Shown here: positions 31,128 through 41,535 of the stretch, piece by piece
Layout of the letters: the number at the start of each line of letters is the position of its first letter
How positions within the stretch are numbered: position 1 is the stretch's first letter
Assembly: GCA_020466095.1 (NCBI GenBank)
Contig: CM035808.1
Coordinates: 85,352,779-85,416,778, forward strand
Direction: 5' to 3'
Length of the DNA stretch: 64,000 bases
DNA from: Chlorops oryzae
Lineage: Eukaryota > Arthropoda > Insecta > Diptera > Chloropidae
Program-made: the position numbers and the translations under genes
Notes under the pieces: model-generated
What the model was told of the DNA's origin: nothing
The model's input: the letters and a program-made list of their open reading frames with translations, nothing else
Database searches by the model: none

Positions 31128-32415
31128 TTAGGTGTAGTAAAAAGAAATCCATTATTTTTCCAATAGATGGCGTTATTTATCTGCATCTCGCGTTGTATAA
31201 GTCCGATCGTGTTCCGCTAGGGGGCATTAGAAAGATGACAGTTCTTACTAAAAAAGCTTTTTTGACACTTTTTTGATTGATTGATTCAGTTTTGTTTGAG
31301 AGCTTGTCAAAGATGGACATCAGCAAAGAGAAAATTCGCTACATTTTACAGTTTTTCTTCGATAAGGGAGAAAACGCAAGCCAGGCGGCTGAAAATGTGA
31401 ATAGCGTTTATGGACCTGATACTGTAACAGCAAATCATGCGCAATTTTGGTTTCGTCGATTCCGTTCCGGTAACTTCGATGTCAAGGATGCACCACGCAC
31501 TGGAAGGTCAATTGTCGAAAATGTTGATAAAATCATGGAAATTATCGAGTCCGACCGTCATGTTAGCACTGTTTCGATTGCAAAAGAGCTAAAGATTGCA
31601 CAAAAAACCGTTTGGAACTATTTGAATAAGGCTGGATACACAAAGAAGCTCGATGTATGGGTGCCACACGAGTTAACGCAAAAAAACCTCATAGACCGAA
31701 TTTACATCTGCGAATCGCTGCTGAACCGCAACAAAATCGACCCATTTCTGAAGCGGTTGGTGACTGGTGATGAAAAGTGGGTCACTTACGACAACGTCAA
31801 GCGAAAACGGTCGTGGTCGAAACACGTTGAACCGGCGGAAACGGTGTCCAAGCCAGGATTGACGGCCAGGAAGGTTTTGCTGTGTGTTTGGTGGGATTGG
31901 CAGGGAATTATCTACTATGAACTGCTCCCATACGGCAAAACTCTTAACTCGGAACTCTACTGTCAACAATTGGACCGTCTGAAGGAAGCAATCGCCCATA
32001 AGCGGCCAGCTTTGGCCAATAGGAGAGGAATTGTGTTCCATCAGGACAACGCCAGGCCACACACATCGATAGTGACTCGCCAGAAGCTCCGGGAGTTTGG
32101 TTGGGAGGTTCTTCTGCATCCACCTTATAGTCCGGACCTGGCACTAAGTGATTACCATCTGTTCCTGTCCATGGCGAACAATTTTGCTGGTGAAACATTC
32201 GCTTCAAGAGAGGCTTCTGAAATTCGACTGTCTCAATTTTTTGCTAATAGGAACGAGGGCTTCTATGAGAGAGGCATAATGAAATTACCTTTAAAATGGC
32301 AACAAGTTATCGAACAAAACGGCGCATATTTGACCTAAATCGGGTCATTCTAAGTATCTTTAATAAAGCCCTCAATTTAATGCAAAAATAATGGATTTCT
32401 TTTTACTACACCTAA
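31128..32415 (+). mobile_element. Complete mariner transposon
   Basis: 1288 bp with perfect 32-bp terminal inverted repeats beginning TTAGGTGTAGTAAAAAGAAA. TA stands on both sides (31126-31127 and 32416-32417). Taking it out with one TA restores the LINE reading frame across the site. No break in the transposase was seen, so this copy could be active. Confidence 0.95.
31313..32338 (+). CDS. Mariner transposase, 341 aa, apparently intact
   Basis: Cuts and joins mariner ends in the nucleus. I start it at the ATG of MDISKEKIRYIL, because this gives the usual length of about 345 aa; an ATG at 31277 in the same frame would add 12 residues. The N-terminal half has two helix-turn-helix regions, with FWFRRFRSGNFDVKDAPRTG and the SIAKELKI segment. 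The catalytic triad is D153 (VTGDEKWVTYD), D245 (HQDNARPH) and D280, with exactly 34 residues between the last two (DD34D). The motif YSPDLALSDYHLF has leucine where most mariners have proline, which might lower activity. No stop or frameshift. Confidence 0.95.
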   Translation: MDISKEKIRYILQFFFDKGENASQAAENVNSVYGPDTVTANHAQFWFRRFRSGNFDVKDAPRTGRSIVENVDKIMEIIESDRHVSTVSIAKELKIAQKTVWNYLNKAGYTKKLDVWVPHELTQKNLIDRIYICESLLNRNKIDPFLKRLVTGDEKWVTYDNVKRKRSWSKHVEPAETVSKPGLTARKVLLCVWWDWQGIIYYELLPYGKTLNSELYCQQLDRLKEAIAHKRPALANRRGIVFHQDNARPHTSIVTRQKLREFGWEVLLHPPYSPDLALSDYHLFLSMANNFAGETFASREASEIRLSQFFANRNEGFYERGIMKLPLKWQQVIEQNGAYLT

Positions 32416-33285
32416 TATATAGGCAAAAAATAATCGATGAAATGTTTTAACTGTATAGGCAGCGACTATTGTAATAAGATACATATATGTGAATTAAGAT
32501 ATATATGGTCGACGACGGAAAAGTTAAGACCTATTAGAAGTTAAGAACTTGTAATTTTTTATTTTTATTTTTCTAAGTTAAATTTCAATTAAAAAACTTA
32601 CTACTTCTACTACTACTACTACAACACAGGAGTTGTGCACGGACAAAATCAAAAAGATCAAAAAAGAGACGAAGTTAGAACTTCGTCTTTGATTTCCTAT
32701 CATACTCGTAGTAAGACTGAAACATAATGTAATAATTTAAAAAAATATTTATTTTAAACTAAATAAAACCTTCCTTTGGTCCATAAGATCAACTCCACCC
32801 AATTCTTTTTTATACATTTGGACCATCTTATGACACTGCATATCAATTTTTGTAGCAGAGCCCGCCTGGCGTCTCTTTACTTTCATGCCCTCGATTGGGT
32901 TGATAAAGTTCTACGTCAAATAAACGGCCTTATTATCCATCCACTTCAACACCGTGACGCCATCCGCTTCAAAGCTTTAAAAATCTACACGTTGGAATTT
33001 CTTCTCGTCCTCAAACTTTGGCATTTGTGCCCGATTTTATAAACAGTGCCGCAAGCTCGAATTACTTTTTCTTGTAGTCTGTGTTGCAAGTGAGGGCTGT
33101 TGAAAAATTATCAAAATTAAGTTCGATACCTAAGTTCTGCAAGCCTTCCAACATTTTTAAAACAACTGATTCGCCCAATCCAAACTCTCTTTCTTCTCTT
33201 TTCACTGTACAAATGTCCACTATGTGCAAAAAACAAGGGTCATTTGAATTAGTGGTCAACGTTCAGTGCAAATCGTGTCGCTGAT

Positions 33286-33689
33286 ATTCAGGAGGCTTAA
33301 GCTTCTCCATTTAAAGAGAATCCCACAGACTGTGGTCGTCTAGGCGCCAGTGTACTCGAAGTGATGAAGCTTTAACTGCGGTGGAGGGGTTTTCGTTGGT
33401 TGCTTGATATCATCCGTAAATTCCAGAACTGCAACGCTGCTTAGAATTCTCAAAAGCTCGAAATGCGATGCGAGTGCGGCCAAAAAGGGTGAAAACAAAA
33501 GTGCAGATTATGAAGGAGTTTTTTTTGTAGATTGTTAGAGAACATATTGAATAAGAAAATCTCAATTTGTCTTGCCGATATCTTTCGTTTTGAGACCACA
33601 ACCCGCCTTTGAAGTTTATTTTTGCAAAGCTTAAATTTTCGTTGTTTCGCAAAGTTATTTCATATGTGGGGGTTCCAATCGAATATATA
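33286..33689. other. Spacer, possibly the decayed piggyBac 5' part
   Basis: An 80-codon minus-strand frame (33410-33652) has no recognisable motif. Position suggests the N-terminal half of piggyBac, but nothing supports this directly. Confidence 0.3.
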
Positions 33690-34733
33690 AGCGGTATTCA
33701 CTATCCAGTGCATGTGCATTTGCAAATTTTATTTTGCATTTGCCAGAAACTGTGAGTGTACTATCAAAGCACACGGTGCATATTTTATCAAGCAGGATAA
33801 GGGATGCTCATTGGTTTATAACAGAAGTGGGCAATGTGAATGTATACAATTTTTGCGATTGTATTGGATACGTGTAAAAGCTCTCTTGTTGATAATTCGG
33901 CAAACAACTGATTGTCAGAAGTGAGCAGGGCTGCCAGTAAGAGAAGTCGCTAAACAAACGAAAATACCTTTAAAACAGGCAAATTTTTTCTCCAACTGGC
34001 GAATTAAAAGCCAACATTACCTTTACGGCTCACATGACTTCTACAATTTATATTTTCAAGCTAACTTACTTAATTTACACATTCATGCATTCGCAGTATA
34101 TACCACGGCCTCCTTATATTTCCTATTTTTTCCAAAAAATCCTTGTGGGATTTAACGTTGGTTTTTTGATGTCGGGAAATTTGGAATAGGGGTTTTTAAT
34201 CATTTTAAGGGGTTATTTTCCCGGAATTATGTGGCACCACTAAGCAAACCCGGACTGTCCCGTATGTGTGAAAGCACAAAAGCTCATCATGTGTACATAT
34301 AAAAGCTCTTCGCTCGCGAGCCCAAGGCGTGCCAACCTCTGTTTTATAATTATCGATGTTGCAAGCATTCAGAACCTTAAAGCGTTGGCAAGTTTTAATC
34401 GGAGATAATACTAAGATATTGGCAAAAGCTTAGTTTATAGTTCATTTACTCCGAAAGTGTAGTAACTCTGAACATTATAATACAACAAAGATGTGTTTTA
34501 ACTCTGAACAACGATAATCGTCAAAGATCGCTTTTTACCCCGCATCCCTAAGACAGCTGCAAATTTGTGCACATGCACCAAAATGATTTTTGCACTAGGT
34601 TCAAGCGGAGCATTTGTGCAAAATCGGAGCATATGCATACGTGTACATTTTGTTAGTGTTAAGAGTAAAAATTCATAAATATTTTGTTCTTGCTCAAATG
34701 CACGGCCAAATGCACTGGATAGTGAATACCGCT
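33690..34733. mobile_element. Non-autonomous TIR element with TGCATTTGCA-type subterminal repeats
   Basis: AGCGGTATTCACTATCCAGT at the left (33690) recurs inverted, ending at 34733; the match covers about 24 bases. Inside, near both ends, lie many short copies of TGCATTTGC, GTGCATATGC and TGCACATGCA. A 70-codon frame (33712-33924) shows no domain. No target duplication is certain. Subterminal short repeats are usual for hAT or Harbinger ends, so the superfamily is open. Confidence 0.7.
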
Positions 34734-35164
34734 ATAGTTAGTATATAACTATAAATATCAAATTTTTATATATCAAATTGAAGGGTTGGTTATTTGCAAT
34801 CATAAAAAAGTAATTTTATTTGTTGTTATGAGCAGAGTAAATAAATGCTTGTTTCTGCATACGTTATACTATTTTTGCATATTTTAGTAGTGCGAGCTAT
34901 TGTTTACTATTTTTGCATATTTTAGTAGTGCGACCTATTTTCTTGCCAAAAACTATTTTTTGCATATTTCCTATGTAATTGGTTAATTGTACTATTTTAA
35001 ATGCCTTTTCTTACCTAATTTCCTAAAAAAAATCAACAATGTTGAGCTGTTTCTATTTCTGCTTTATTGTTTTCCTTTGTCAATGACTCTTTTAAGGGCT
35101 GTGTCCAATGCTGGCGTATACGTTCGATGGCGTATTTACGTTTGAGTGTGTTTTAAAATTTTGC
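34734..35164. other. Spacer with a ~30-bp direct repeat
   Basis: ACTATTTTTGCATATTTTAG followed by TAGTGCGA occurs at 34868 and again at 34909, and in shortened form near 34958. No gene seen. Confidence 0.6.
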
Positions 35165-35280
35165 CCCCTTACCTCTTCAGACGTTGAACGATCTTTTCTT
35201 TGTATAAAAACCGTTTAAGCAAGAAGCGCCAACATTTTTTGTTTGAACACGTAAAAGTCATATATCGTCCACTTAAAATG
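35165..35280 (+). pseudogene. hAT transposase C-terminal scrap
   Basis: CPLTSSDVERSF at about 35167-35205 is the dimerisation motif of hAT transposases; after a one-base shift LYKNRLSKKRQHFLFEH continues it. Nothing upstream is recognisable. Only this piece survives. Confidence 0.6.
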
Positions 35281-35671
35281 TAAACCTGCTAAGTGCACTT
35301 AAAGTGTAAACCTGATAAGTCCACTTTTAACCAATTCCGACTTTTCGATGTCATTCGAAAGAAAAAAGGACGCTGCATCGTCAGGCAACAAAATCTTTTT
35401 TAATTTCAAATTCCAAATACGGAGAAATTGGTGAAACTGCTAAGTCCAAATGTGGTCAAAGTTCACAGCTAACACCAACAAGTGACTCCCAATAGACTTT
35501 GTATGGTGCACAGAATTCAATTTAGAAGAGACTTCATAAAGAAACAAAATAAACCATCCATATTTTGGGTCTCCTTCCCTACTTGGAAGTCTTGAAAAAA
35601 AAAGTTTTTTTTTTACCCTGTAAAGTTTTGAAATTGTTAGTTAGCAGGTTTACACTTTAAGCCGACGATAT
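35263..35671. mobile_element. Small TIR element (~410 bp)
   Basis: ATCGTCCACTTAAAATGTAA at the left matches, inverted, GCAGGTTTACACTTTAAGCC-GACGAT at the right over about 32 bases with a few differences. A second half-copy of the left repeat (CACTTAAAGTGTAAACCTG) lies just inside at 35296. No coding. It overlaps the hAT scrap and may belong to it. Confidence 0.65.
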
Positions 35672-37687
35672 TTTTATAGGTCCACCGAATGAAAAATATT
35701 TTTTGGAAAATTTTCCTTGTTTTTTCGAGCGTTTCATAGCGCTTATTTTTAGGTCTTTTCGGGCTTTTTTTACGCACTCTCGTTATGAGTCAAACAGCAG
35801 AGCAGCTCATCTTTTAGCTTACGCAATACCGCTAACGACGGCAGGTGGCCAAAAACGCAAGCTGGCATTTCGCACCACCGTTCAAGCGTGCCAAGTACAA
35901 CGTTGCGTCATAGGTGACTGACGCAGAATCACCGAATATGCTGAATCGGATATTGGTCATGGAACAAAACGACCAAGATACCCGGAAGTACATGTGCGCA
36001 GGTCACCATGCGTCAGCAGGCCCATGACACCGTTCCCGAAGAACAAATCAGCGTCTGCAGAGCGCTGACTTGGGTTAAAATATAAAGAATAATTAGTATA
36101 TAAGCTTTTGTATTTTAAACTAAGAAATCAGTTGCTATCAGTTGCTGATACTCGTTTTACAATAAGCAGTTGCGAGTAATCTTTACAGTCGATTAATAAA
36201 TAATTATAAATTATAAAAAAACTTAAGAGCGTTTCCTTTAGAAAATTCGGTCCTATAGGCGAGTGAAGGATTCGGGAAAATCCTCACAACATTGTAAATT
36301 ATTATTCCATGCATAATATTGCCGCAATAAAAATAATATCAGATATATAAAAAAAATTTTAAGTTTAGATATTTTTAAAATTGAAAAAAAAAATTTGTGC
36401 GAAATAAGCCTCCCGTAATTTTTTTTACATGTCATTTTATCAGAAAAGCAAAATAATATTTGACAATTTTTATGCGTTTTCGACGTTATATCCCATATTA
36501 TGGAGCATAAGAATGAGGTTATAGAACTATATATTTCGCATTTGAAGAAAAATCTGAAAATTATATCAACAAATTCAAACAAAATGCAATGTGTCCAATT
36601 AATGGTTGGAGTTATTTTAACATGGGATAGCTTATGTTAAGGGCTATATTTTTGCTTTCTGCACCACTTGTCTACGAGTAATCGTTATTGAGTTATTAGC
36701 CTTTAAAGTAGGATGCATTTTTGATGCATTTTTTTATATTCCAAGCAATTAAAATAGAAATTTTCGAAATAAATTTCTTTTTTCTTTGAAAAATCTGTCA
36801 AAAGAATTGTTTTGGCAATTAATCGTTTTTTAAACGTTTTTTTTGAGTTTTATTATTTTTCCTAGTTGTTAAATTGAAATTTTCGAACACAGTGTATGCG
36901 GATATCATTTTCATTTTCATCATTATCGGAAAAGCCATTGGCAACAACGTCACTGCGCAACAAATGTGCGCTGAAGCTTTTCCACCTAGTCGTCGTCCAT
37001 CTAGCATTCCTTTCATTGCGGCTTTTGCCTGTCTCACCACGGTACTTAAAAACACACCCTGTTTCCCGAACGCGATCGTACGTCGCTTGAACTACGTGGT
37101 CATTTCAATTTAACAAGTAGGAAAAATATTAAAACTTTTTTTATAAATAATAAAAATTTTTTATTTAAAAATAATAAAAAAAAAACTAAGAATGAAATCT
37201 TTGCTATTTCGGAGTTATTCAACTTTTTGGAAAGGTCCAAAATACAGCCGAAAACTTGTCAAATAAACAATAATTCAACACAGTTAAAAGACAACGGCTG
37301 AAATATATAAGTTCCACATATTTAAAATGATTTGTTAAAAGTTAAAGTAGTTGGCAACGCTAACTATAATAAAGCATTTAGCAACATACGGATTATAAGC
37401 GAATATGTTTTTTAAAATAATACGCGAAAAGTGTCAAAATGAGTGAAAAAAGAACATTACAAGCTATTGTGCGAGCGCCAATTGAATTTGAATAATAAAA
37501 ATCATTTTTTATATAAAAGGTAGTTTTGATAAAAAAAAAAAAATGTAAGTCAATATGTAAATATATGTGAAACGAATTTCAGAATTTGTTTTTAGTGAGA
37601 ATTTGTGTTTTGTGAGGGAAAACATAAATATTGACTTCGATTAAGTAAAATTTAAAGAAAAATTGAAATTGCTTATGCTTAAGTGAC
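35672..37687. other. A+T-rich region without a recognised gene
   Basis: 35780-36120 is more GC-rich and ends in GTATATAAGC (36098) and a downstream ATTAATAAATAATTATAA, which resembles an LTR promoter and poly-A region, but no LTR ends were found. Overlapping 60-110-codon frames at 36253-37113 show no motif. A short start MSEKRTLQAIVRAP at 37438 runs into a stop after 18 codons. Confidence 0.4.
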
Positions 37688-37817
37688 TTATACTCGATAT
37701 CAAACTAGCTTCAATATTTTTAGTTGTATACGTTTTTTTATTTCACAAACAGTGTTCGTGCGATGAAAAAACCAACACAACTAATAATATTGAAGCAAGT
37801 TTGATATCGTGTATCAG
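37688..37817. repeat. Imperfect hairpin with ~36-bp arms
   Basis: CTCGATATCAAACTAGCTTC at 37692 is repeated inverted as GAAGCAAGTTTGATATCGTG at 37793; the match extends through TTAGTTGT on the inner side, with a loop of about 50 bases. Confidence 0.75.
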
Positions 37818-37996
37818 TGGCTTTAGATATAAGACTAAATGGGACGGTTCGAATAGAAAAAGTGAAGTACTCCAATGAAAACATTCACAGTTACTTGACT
37901 CCGAAATCGATTTGAAAGAATGTGAAAAGGTTCAAGTATTTGTAATTATTTTTTAATTTATGATTTCATTTAAGAAAAATATTAATATATTTATAG

Positions 37997-38203
37997 CCAC
38001 CGACTGAAAACTTAAATGTAGTCCGCGATGACGAAGTATGTTTTTTAAAAAGTACACACTATGAATATATGTAATTTTAATTTTTAACTTGCATTTAGAA
38101 GCCAAGCACTAGTAAAGGAAGACCAAGGACTGATTACGATGAATCTTCTGAAAGGAGTAAACGTCGCAAGTTGAAAGAGGTCATACGTGAGGTTCCAGCA
38201 TAA
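37997..38203 (+). pseudogene. Two short exons of an unrecognised Arg/Lys-rich protein
   Basis: Exon 37997-38035 follows TTTATAG and is followed by GTATGT; it reads PPTENLNVVRDDE. The next exon begins after TTGCATTTAG at 38099 in the same phase: KPSTSKGRPRTDYDESSERS, then KRRKLKEV, and ends at a stop at 38201-38203. The proper splice sites and phase support real exon ancestry. The style (GRPR.DY.ESS.R.KRRK) recurs in insect transposon-associated proteins as far as I remember, but I cannot name the family. Whether it is functional is unknown. Confidence 0.5.
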
Positions 38204-38937
38204 CCCAGCGGGAAATTGTGTAAGGCCTTAAAACGTGCATGATTTTATGAACAATTATTTAATATGAATTATTTTATTAATTCGAAAAGAAACGGAATGC
38301 AATAAATTATGAACAGTAATGTAATGTGTCATCACTTAAACATTGTTTTGTGCATTGAAAAGTAAGGCAAAAAATAAGGATTATTTAAAAATTATGGATT
38401 ATAAATTTCATTTAAAGGTAATGCAAAACGGAACGCCTTACATTTCCTATGACATCGCCATGTTAAAAATAATGTGTTATTCGATCAATGCACCTTATAA
38501 TAAAATATTTTTTTTGCCTTACTATGCCTTACGTTTTCCCGCTGGGAATGAACTTATTACTCGTTATATAAACGTTGAGAACGCAAGAAAAGTAATTTTG
38601 ATTTATTTTTTTGACATTTATTAAACAAACCAGCATTTCAAGTCAATAATAACGTAAGCCATAGTATCCAATGAATGGAATTTCTACATTGAATTTCAGT
38701 GTTTTTGCCGCCTGTTTTTTTAATATTTTTCTATTAATTCCATGTTTATATTTATCAAATAAGTCGACATTAATCAGGTTTTTTTTAAATTGTTATACGA
38801 TTTGAGGAGGTTAAAAAGCCCTGTATTTCACAACGTTTAGAGTGGGCGTGGTGCAAAAACTGGGCATGGCAGCATACTCGAGTTAATTTTTTCCAGCTGC
38901 GGGTTAAAACACTAAGCTCTCATCCAAATTTAAAGAA
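38204..38937. other. Spacer with one unrecognised frame
   Basis: A 93-codon frame at 38343-38624 (MFCALKSKAKNKDYLKI...) shows no domain. The rest is A+T-rich. Confidence 0.35.
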
Positions 38938-40118
38938 CAGGAGATTTCCGATTTAACGAGTATTCGCGTTAGCGAGTTTCGCATTTAACGAGCATTTAAA
39001 TTCGTTCCATTGAGTATCTTATATAACGAGCAAAATGACACAAAAATTTTTTTGTGCACTCGGTTTAGCGAGCAACATAAGAAATCAGTGAAAAAGCATA
39101 AAGAGAAACAAAGAGAAATCCAAGAAATAGTTAAGCGATAAGTCTAAAAGCGCTTGTGTTGCGCCAACTGCCGCAAGCAGTCAATGTATGAAAAGTAAAG
39201 TTCAATTTTACTTGACCTGCGTGAAATCGAAAAAGCGCAGGCGCTGTTGGACTTACCGCTGTAATTGTGCACAGTTGTCAATTTTTAATCCCCCACGTAA
39301 GCATACGTTAGTAGAAATCAGTCGCGTACCAACCTAGGGACTAGGAGGGTCTTTGCCCCACCACGATTCTTGGTCTTAGGTGGAAGGAACTACGAAAATT
39401 AAAAGGAAAAAATTGTGGAAAATTCTTTGCCCCACCCGGGGGAAGTTGGATTGCTACAGGTCTGGTATAAATCAGACTCGCCATGTAATCAAGCAAAAGA
39501 TTTCTCAAACCCCTCCCCCTTTTTTAACGCAAAAATACATTTTTCTACTGGCAACACTGCAGTTGTTTACTTATCATCATTACTCTTTGACAGTAAACTC
39601 TCAATTCAATTCATCAAATTTTCTTTGAATTTTTGTTAAAAAACGGGTTTTCAGCAAACTTTAAACTAACGGTCTTCCGTAAATAAAGCATTCTGAGAAA
39701 TATTGTGGACTACATGCTGAATAATTTCATATCTAGAAGCTGTAAAAAATATCGCGCAATTGAAAAGACCTAGGTTAATTTTCCCCCTTTTTTTGTTCGG
39801 TTTATAAAAGAATGCCCCATATTACCTATGTATTTTATAATTTAAACAAAGCGTGATCTCATAAGTTTTTTACTCTGTTTACATAGACGTTATGTATATG
39901 TTTAATATGAGTCAAAATGAAGAGCTGTTATGTTTTTTTTTTTTTGTTTTTTTTTATATTAATTCTTTTAAAAAAACAAATTGTTTATAAGCCCAATTTA
40001 TAATTTTAATCTCTTACAATAAGAAAAAATGATTTTATGATGGTACTCAATTCAACGAGAAATTCGATTTAACGAGAAGTGCTGGCAACATTGAGCTCGT
40101 TAAATCGGATATCTCCTG
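38938..40118. mobile_element. Pogo/Tigger-like non-autonomous TIR element
   Basis: CAGGAGATTTCCGATTTAAC at 38938 matches the inverted right end (40098-40118) with one difference over 23 bases. The repeated AACGAG and TTAGCGAG words inside both ends are in the style of pogo/Tigger termini. The right end is followed by TA; the left flank is AA, so the TA duplication is at best damaged. 1.18 kb, with 74-82-codon frames at 39380-39639 but no transposase. Confidence 0.65.
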
Positions 40119-40444
40119 TATTTATGTTCAAAATTGCGAAAGTTGGGTCCACCTTTTACACGGAGGGTAGGGGTCGGGGTAGTCTGATTTCCACAATTTT
40201 CTCAAAATTTCTTATTTACGGTCAAAGAAACGTTCATGCTAAAAATTCATTGCTCTACGACAACTCCTATTTTTGGCCAAGAAATGAATAGAGTCGCGAC
40301 ACTGTGCGACGTGTCTTCTTATTTATTGCTGCTGCCAAATGTAATAAAATTTGGAATCTACTTGAAATGTTATTATCTTTCTATAAGCTGACGAGAGTAT
40401 GTGCTTACGTGATAAGATTTCTGCCCCTACTTCAAACTAAACCT

Positions 40445-41535
40445 GCGATTCCCAAAATGCAAAGTGGTCAGAAAGAATTTTTTTCACCGCTTCACGAGAA
40501 AAGCGATTCTCGTTTTGTGAAGTGGTGATGAATCCTATCATAAAAAACTCACCGGACGTTTCATATTTTAACCGAGCATTTGCGAGTTTGTTTTTTATCA
40601 CGCTATAAAAAAACAGTTACCGAACTGCAAGGTATTTGACACAATTAATGAATATCTCTTTAATTAAATAGAAAACAGGATTTACTTTATATTTAAAAAA
40701 ATGCTTTTCTTATTCATTAATGATTTTTTTTACGAATACCTATTTTTCTTGATCAAAAGTTTTAAGACTATGATCTTCCGTCAAGGTTTGGCTTTAATAT
40801 TGTTATAAAATGTATCTGTTAATATCTCCCTTTATTGATGACAAGGCTGCTCCGGTTATTTCTTAATGTATTTGGTATCTTAAAGATTTTATATTCATTC
40901 AGCGCTGCTTTGAAAACGACAGGTAAAAAACGTTCAATGTGACTAAACCTTCAATTAAAAACAATTTGTTTTCGACTTAAATCTGTTAACCGAATTCGAA
41001 TTCTTTCCGAACCGTAAAATTTTAGCGGCAAATACTTTAAGAAAACCAGGATTTGAGTGCATTATCGTCGTTATTAGCTTACATGGTGGAAGCTCATTTA
41101 TAAGACTGATGAACATTCTTTTTAAAAATGCTCTAAATATTAATAAAAACTTCTCTTGATCGGTCTTTTCTACCTCGTAAGGGTCGTCTAGGACTTACAA
41201 AATGTAATATGAAATAAAAGCCATAACTTAAACGAATAAACCCTTTTTTCATTTCAAATTGATCACTCAGATTGTTTTCTTCCAAAATATATACATATCT
41301 AAATAATTGCGATTACAGGAAAAATTGGATTTATAGTTTTGGCTCACGCAATCACACACAGTTGTTAATATGATTGTTTTATTTTCACCACAAGTCGTTG
41401 GATTTTTTCACAGCGAGAAAAATTGTCGACGGGAATCGCTTCGGAGCGATAAGTAAAGTGCAAAAATTAAAAACAGCTGAGTGCGTCACGGTGATAATAC
41501 AATCCCCACATCACTTTTTTACATTTTGGGAATCG
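40445..41535. repeat. Possible TIR pair bounding 1.09 kb
   Basis: GCGATTCCCAAAATG at 40445 recurs inverted as CATTTTGGGAATCGC ending at 41535; the match breaks up within about 10 bases inward. AGCGATTC/GAATCGCT words are found close inside both ends. No transposase. The interval 40119-40444 to its left contains no gene. Confidence 0.35.

Larger units (their letters stand above)
29037..32450 (+). pseudogene. LINE reverse transcriptase ORF, broken and split by mariner
   Basis: The frame from 29037 reads FYTNLAGSLVAIKDS and runs through stops at 29088, 29189 and 29612-29614. Main RT blocks: KAKRNKAPGENRIP, IIFPLYKKGD, VDFKAAFDNINR, GVRQGCILSPLL, the catalytic MLYADDVAI at about 30001 and NFAKSKIM. 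A frameshift at about 30470 leads to the C-terminal frame, with CTMCNLQVKADVLHLIGECP, a CCHC-type motif. At 31127 the mariner interrupts it; the frame resumes with YRQKIIDEMF after 32417 and stops at 32448-32450. The endonuclease is absent. It would copy its RNA at the target site if intact. Confidence 0.88.
29009..32619 (+). mobile_element. 5'-truncated LINE (non-LTR retrotransposon), carrying a mariner
   Basis: The 12 bases TACAACACAGGA occur at 28997-29008 and 32620-32631 and flank the element as a target duplication. It starts inside the endonuclease-RT linker, so it is 5'-truncated, and ends in an ACT microsatellite tail (32598-32622) instead of poly-A. The clade is not settled; the YADD reverse transcriptase and the CX2C...HX4C end resemble I/R1-type insect LINEs. 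It sits inside the piggyBac pseudogene and holds the mariner at 31128-32415. Confidence 0.87.
28640..33285 (-). pseudogene. piggyBac transposase pseudogene, split by a LINE
   Basis: Two minus-strand parts flank the LINE. Upstream part (33285-32632): EFGLGESVVLKMLEGL, NFDNFSTAL, VLKWMDNKAV, ELGGVDLMDQRK, a possible intron ending TTTCAG at 32717, then EYDRKSKTKF, a stop and LRLFFDL. Downstream part (29008-28640): NENPFSLKAVEFREPLAIQL, NGYTSRQ and a cysteine-rich end with PRHCFVCSK, SAFCKKAFC and FFEIHQTS. These are the core and the C-terminal Cys-rich domain of the piggyBac DDE transposase family. Several stops and frameshifts (about 32700, 32850, 33000, 33060) make it dead. Its 3' end is further interrupted by the BEL/Pao insertion. 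Confidence 0.83.

Noticed and set aside
32650..32690. AGACGAAGTT/AACTTCGTCT hairpin as a terminator or small RNA
   Set aside because: It lies within the piggyBac coding remnant (KTKF.LRL) and is explained by its codons.
35780..36260. Possible solo LTR with TATA box
   Set aside because: No terminal inverted bases or target duplication; only a TATA-like word and an A+T-rich tail.
36819..37113. Overlapping plus and minus ORFs, considered as a Harbinger nuclease remnant
   Set aside because: No DDE or HTH motif could be aligned with confidence.
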